From Hyphococcus sp. (lineage in GTDB: Bacteria > Pseudomonadota > Alphaproteobacteria > Caulobacterales > Parvularculaceae), in contig JANQON010000009.1 in the NCBI GenBank assembly GCA_028289605.1, forward strand, positions 372,001-436,000: DNA of 64,000 nucleotides, written 5' to 3'. A program made the translations under genes and the position numbers. Shown piece after piece: positions 62,475 to 64,000 of this stretch (position 1 is its first letter; each line of letters starts with the position of its first letter). The notes below the pieces were generated by a model. That model was not told the origin of the DNA and did no database searches. It saw only the letters and a list, made by a program, of their open reading frames with translations.

Positions 62475-63635
62475 TCAGCCGGCGTCTTCGATCGTGATGA
62501 ACGTCTGAAGCTCAACAGATTGCGGTCCAACGGTGATGGCGTCCTTGACGCCCGGCAAAACGCAAACGTCGAAAAGCTCCTGAATGGCCCCGTCGAAACG
62601 GATCCATTGCGCGACCGCGCCGTCCTGCAATGAAATGATCTGAACGCCGCACCACGGGTCGGCGTCTTTTTCTTCAAGCGAATCCGCCAGGGCGAGGCCG
62701 TCAAACCGTTTGTAGCGCGGCTTTGACAACGTAACGATCGCGTAGCCGTTGTGAAAAGCAAGCCCGCGCATAAAGCCCGGGCAAAAGGCGAACGGGACGA
62801 ACCTTTTTTTGCGCTCATCGATCCAGCCGAATTCGCCGGTGCCGGAATTGACGACCCATAGCTTGCCGTCATGCCAACGCGGAGAATGGGGCATGGAAAG
62901 CCCCTCCCCGATAATGTCGTCCGTTTCAATATCGATCACGATGCCGCCGTCATGGCGCCGGTCGCGCCATCCGTCGACAACATCGGATTTGCATACCGCC
63001 GTGACATAGCGCGGCGCGCCGTCGCGCATGGCGAGACCGTTGAGATGACACCGGTCTTCCGGCGCGAGTTTGGAAATAAACGCCGGTTTCCAGATGGGTT
63101 TGAAACTGTGCGTCAGGCTGAATTCGCACAGGCACGAGTATTTGGTGTTGACGAAGACGACCTTGCCGTTGTCGCGGACCCCGATCTCATGCAGATCCAC
63201 CGCGCCGGTCGTCTGAAAGTTGCGCGGCACATACACCTTGTCGTGCTTGTTGTTGGCGCGCTGGCCGGGGCCCAGCACATTTTCAAGCCGAATGATCTGC
63301 GACAGCGAGGCCAGGTAAATGCGCCGCCCGTCGCCGATAACGCCCATGGCCTGGGGATAGACGGCCTGATGCATGGCCAGCTTCCGGTCGTTGCCGTGGC
63401 CGAAGACGTAGAGCATTCCGGACTGGTAAGACGTGAATGCGAGACTGACGCCGTTGGACTTCAGGAAACCGTAAAGTCCGCCCGAAAAGCTGATGTCGGT
63501 CTTCGCCGGCGCGGTTTCGGGAGTCGCGGGCGCAGTTTCGGGACTCGCCGGGGCGTTGTCGGAACTTGCCGGCGCGGCGTCCGGATTCATCGGCGCAGTG
63601 TCGGGCGCAGCATCGGAATCTGCGGGGTCAAGCAT
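62475..63635 (-). CDS. TIGR03032 family protein (DUF4915 propeller)
   Basis: A 386-residue protein. The first 45 residues are a low-complexity Pro/Ala/Asp tract of APxSPET-type repeats. The rest is a propeller with FLKSNGVSLAFTSYQSGMLYVFG, AMGVIGDGRRIYLASLSQIIRLENVL, DLHEIGVRDNGKVVFVNTKYSCLC, DRCHLNGLAMRDGAPRYVTAV and SMPHSPRWHDGKLWVVNSGTGE, the TIGR03032 signature. These proteins often occur near polysaccharide or sulfotransferase genes; biochemical function is not established. There is no signal peptide. Confidence 0.85.
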   Translation of the reverse strand: MLDPADSDAAPDTAPMNPDAAPASSDNAPASPETAPATPETAPAKTDISFSGGLYGFLKSNGVSLAFTSYQSGMLYVFGHGNDRKLAMHQAVYPQAMGVIGDGRRIYLASLSQIIRLENVLGPGQRANNKHDKVYVPRNFQTTGAVDLHEIGVRDNGKVVFVNTKYSCLCEFSLTHSFKPIWKPAFISKLAPEDRCHLNGLAMRDGAPRYVTAVCKSDVVDGWRDRRHDGGIVIDIETDDIIGEGLSMPHSPRWHDGKLWVVNSGTGEFGWIDERKKRFVPFAFCPGFMRGLAFHNGYAIVTLSKPRYKRFDGLALADSLEEKDADPWCGVQIISLQDGAVAQWIRFDGAIQELFDVCVLPGVKDAITVGPQSVELQTFITIEDAG

Positions 63636-63947
63636 GGCGCGCTTCGAGCCGTATCGGCATGTTCGTTTTTTTCCGGTTTCTTTAGTCGCCCGACTGGGCG
63701 CATCAGGACACCGAATGTCGGCCCGCGCGAAAAAGCAAGAACGCGGAACGCGTATTCATCAACATACATATTTTTTGCAGATGAAATTCAGTTCTTAAGC
63801 ACAATCGGCGCACGACTGCAGGCGATTCTGATTCCTGAAGGAAGAGTCTGAATTCAATCCCTCGCGCGCCGTATTCTTAGCAGACCATTACTTTTCGCGT
63901 TCATTGATCGGCTGAAACCAACCGTTCGCAGACTAGGTGTCGCGCGC
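63636..63947. other. Intergenic region at the right end
   Basis: About 310 bases upstream of the TIGR03032 gene, with AT-richer parts near 63760-63800. It should hold that gene's promoter. No repeat, terminator or RNA gene was recognised. Confidence 0.3.
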
Positions 63948-64000
63948 ATGTTGTTTCCGGTCGTAGTTAACAAATATGGGGGCGCTTACTGCAAATCCAA
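63948..64000 (+). CDS. Possible start of a gene cut by the window edge
   Basis: From an ATG preceded by AGGTG at eight bases the frame is open to the edge and reads MLFPVVVNKYGGAYCKS. Upstream codons in the same frame back to a stop at 63849 also look protein-like but contain no standard start. Too short to assign. Confidence 0.35.
   Translation, partial: MLFPVVVNKYGGAYCKS

Overview
The window looks like chromosome of a moderately GC-rich, Gram-negative alphaproteobacterium, probably a marine or biofilm-forming member of the Hyphomonadaceae/Parvularculaceae/Caulobacterales neighbourhood. This placement is inferred from gene content and protein style: large TonB-dependent receptors, an S8 peptidase with heptapeptide repeats, TIGR03032, DUF4956 and ExoP/ExoQ/ExoY-type polysaccharide genes. 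No rRNA, tRNA, CRISPR array, insertion sequence or phage gene was recognised.

Layout. 1-5.7 kb: the 5' part of a CHASE8-HAMP sensor kinase, a secreted metallophosphoesterase coupled to a CotH-like secreted protein, a convergent pair (SdiA-regulated-type propeller and DUF4956 membrane protein), and a GFA-fold zinc protein. 5.9-12.1 kb: a three-gene signalling module made of a secreted S8 serine peptidase carrying 13 exact-length heptapeptide repeats, a periplasmic-TPR hybrid histidine kinase with a degenerate receiver, and a stand-alone receiver. 12.3-18 kb: a DUF305 / LVIVD-type fusion and a two-partner secretion pair (TpsB, TpsA). 18-27.3 kb: a sugar-acid catabolic regulon with a TonB receptor, SSS symporter, isocitrate/isopropylmalate-type dehydrogenase, ABM monooxygenase, OtnC-like aldolase, OtnK-like kinase, SMP-30 lactonase and FCD-type GntR regulator. 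Two near-identical GTATAC-centred operators sit at the same distance from a TTGAC box. 27.5-38.7 kb: an alpha-galactoside unit with SSS symporter, large TonB receptor, AraC regulator, GH36 alpha-galactosidase, GalT, GalK and a COG3618 lactonase-type amidohydrolase.

39-51.8 kb: an exopolysaccharide locus of the succinoglycan (exo) type: ExoY-like priming transferase, methyltransferase, three glycosyltransferases, two sulfotransferases, an ExoQ-like polymerase, a GH16 glycanase, an ExoP-like co-polymerase whose kinase motifs are broken, and a flippase. The sulfotransferases suggest a sulfated polymer. 52-57.5 kb: a giant RTX adhesin with seven exact 303-bp cadherin-like repeats, five FG-GAP repeats and a DUF642-like domain between two RTX blocks; it probably works with the EPS in attachment. 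57.8-64 kb: a DUF533/TerB protein, an SbtA/SbtB bicarbonate-transporter pair, an NTF2-like secreted protein, an ArsR-family repressor with a consensus promoter inside its longest reading frame, a small membrane protein, a TIGR03032 protein and a possible partial gene at the right edge.

The strongest candidates for something undescribed are the peptidase/TPR-kinase/receiver module, the sugar-acid regulon with an atypical enzyme set, and the sulfated-EPS locus with a pseudo-BY-kinase. All functions rest on recognised motifs and family resemblance; no database search was run.
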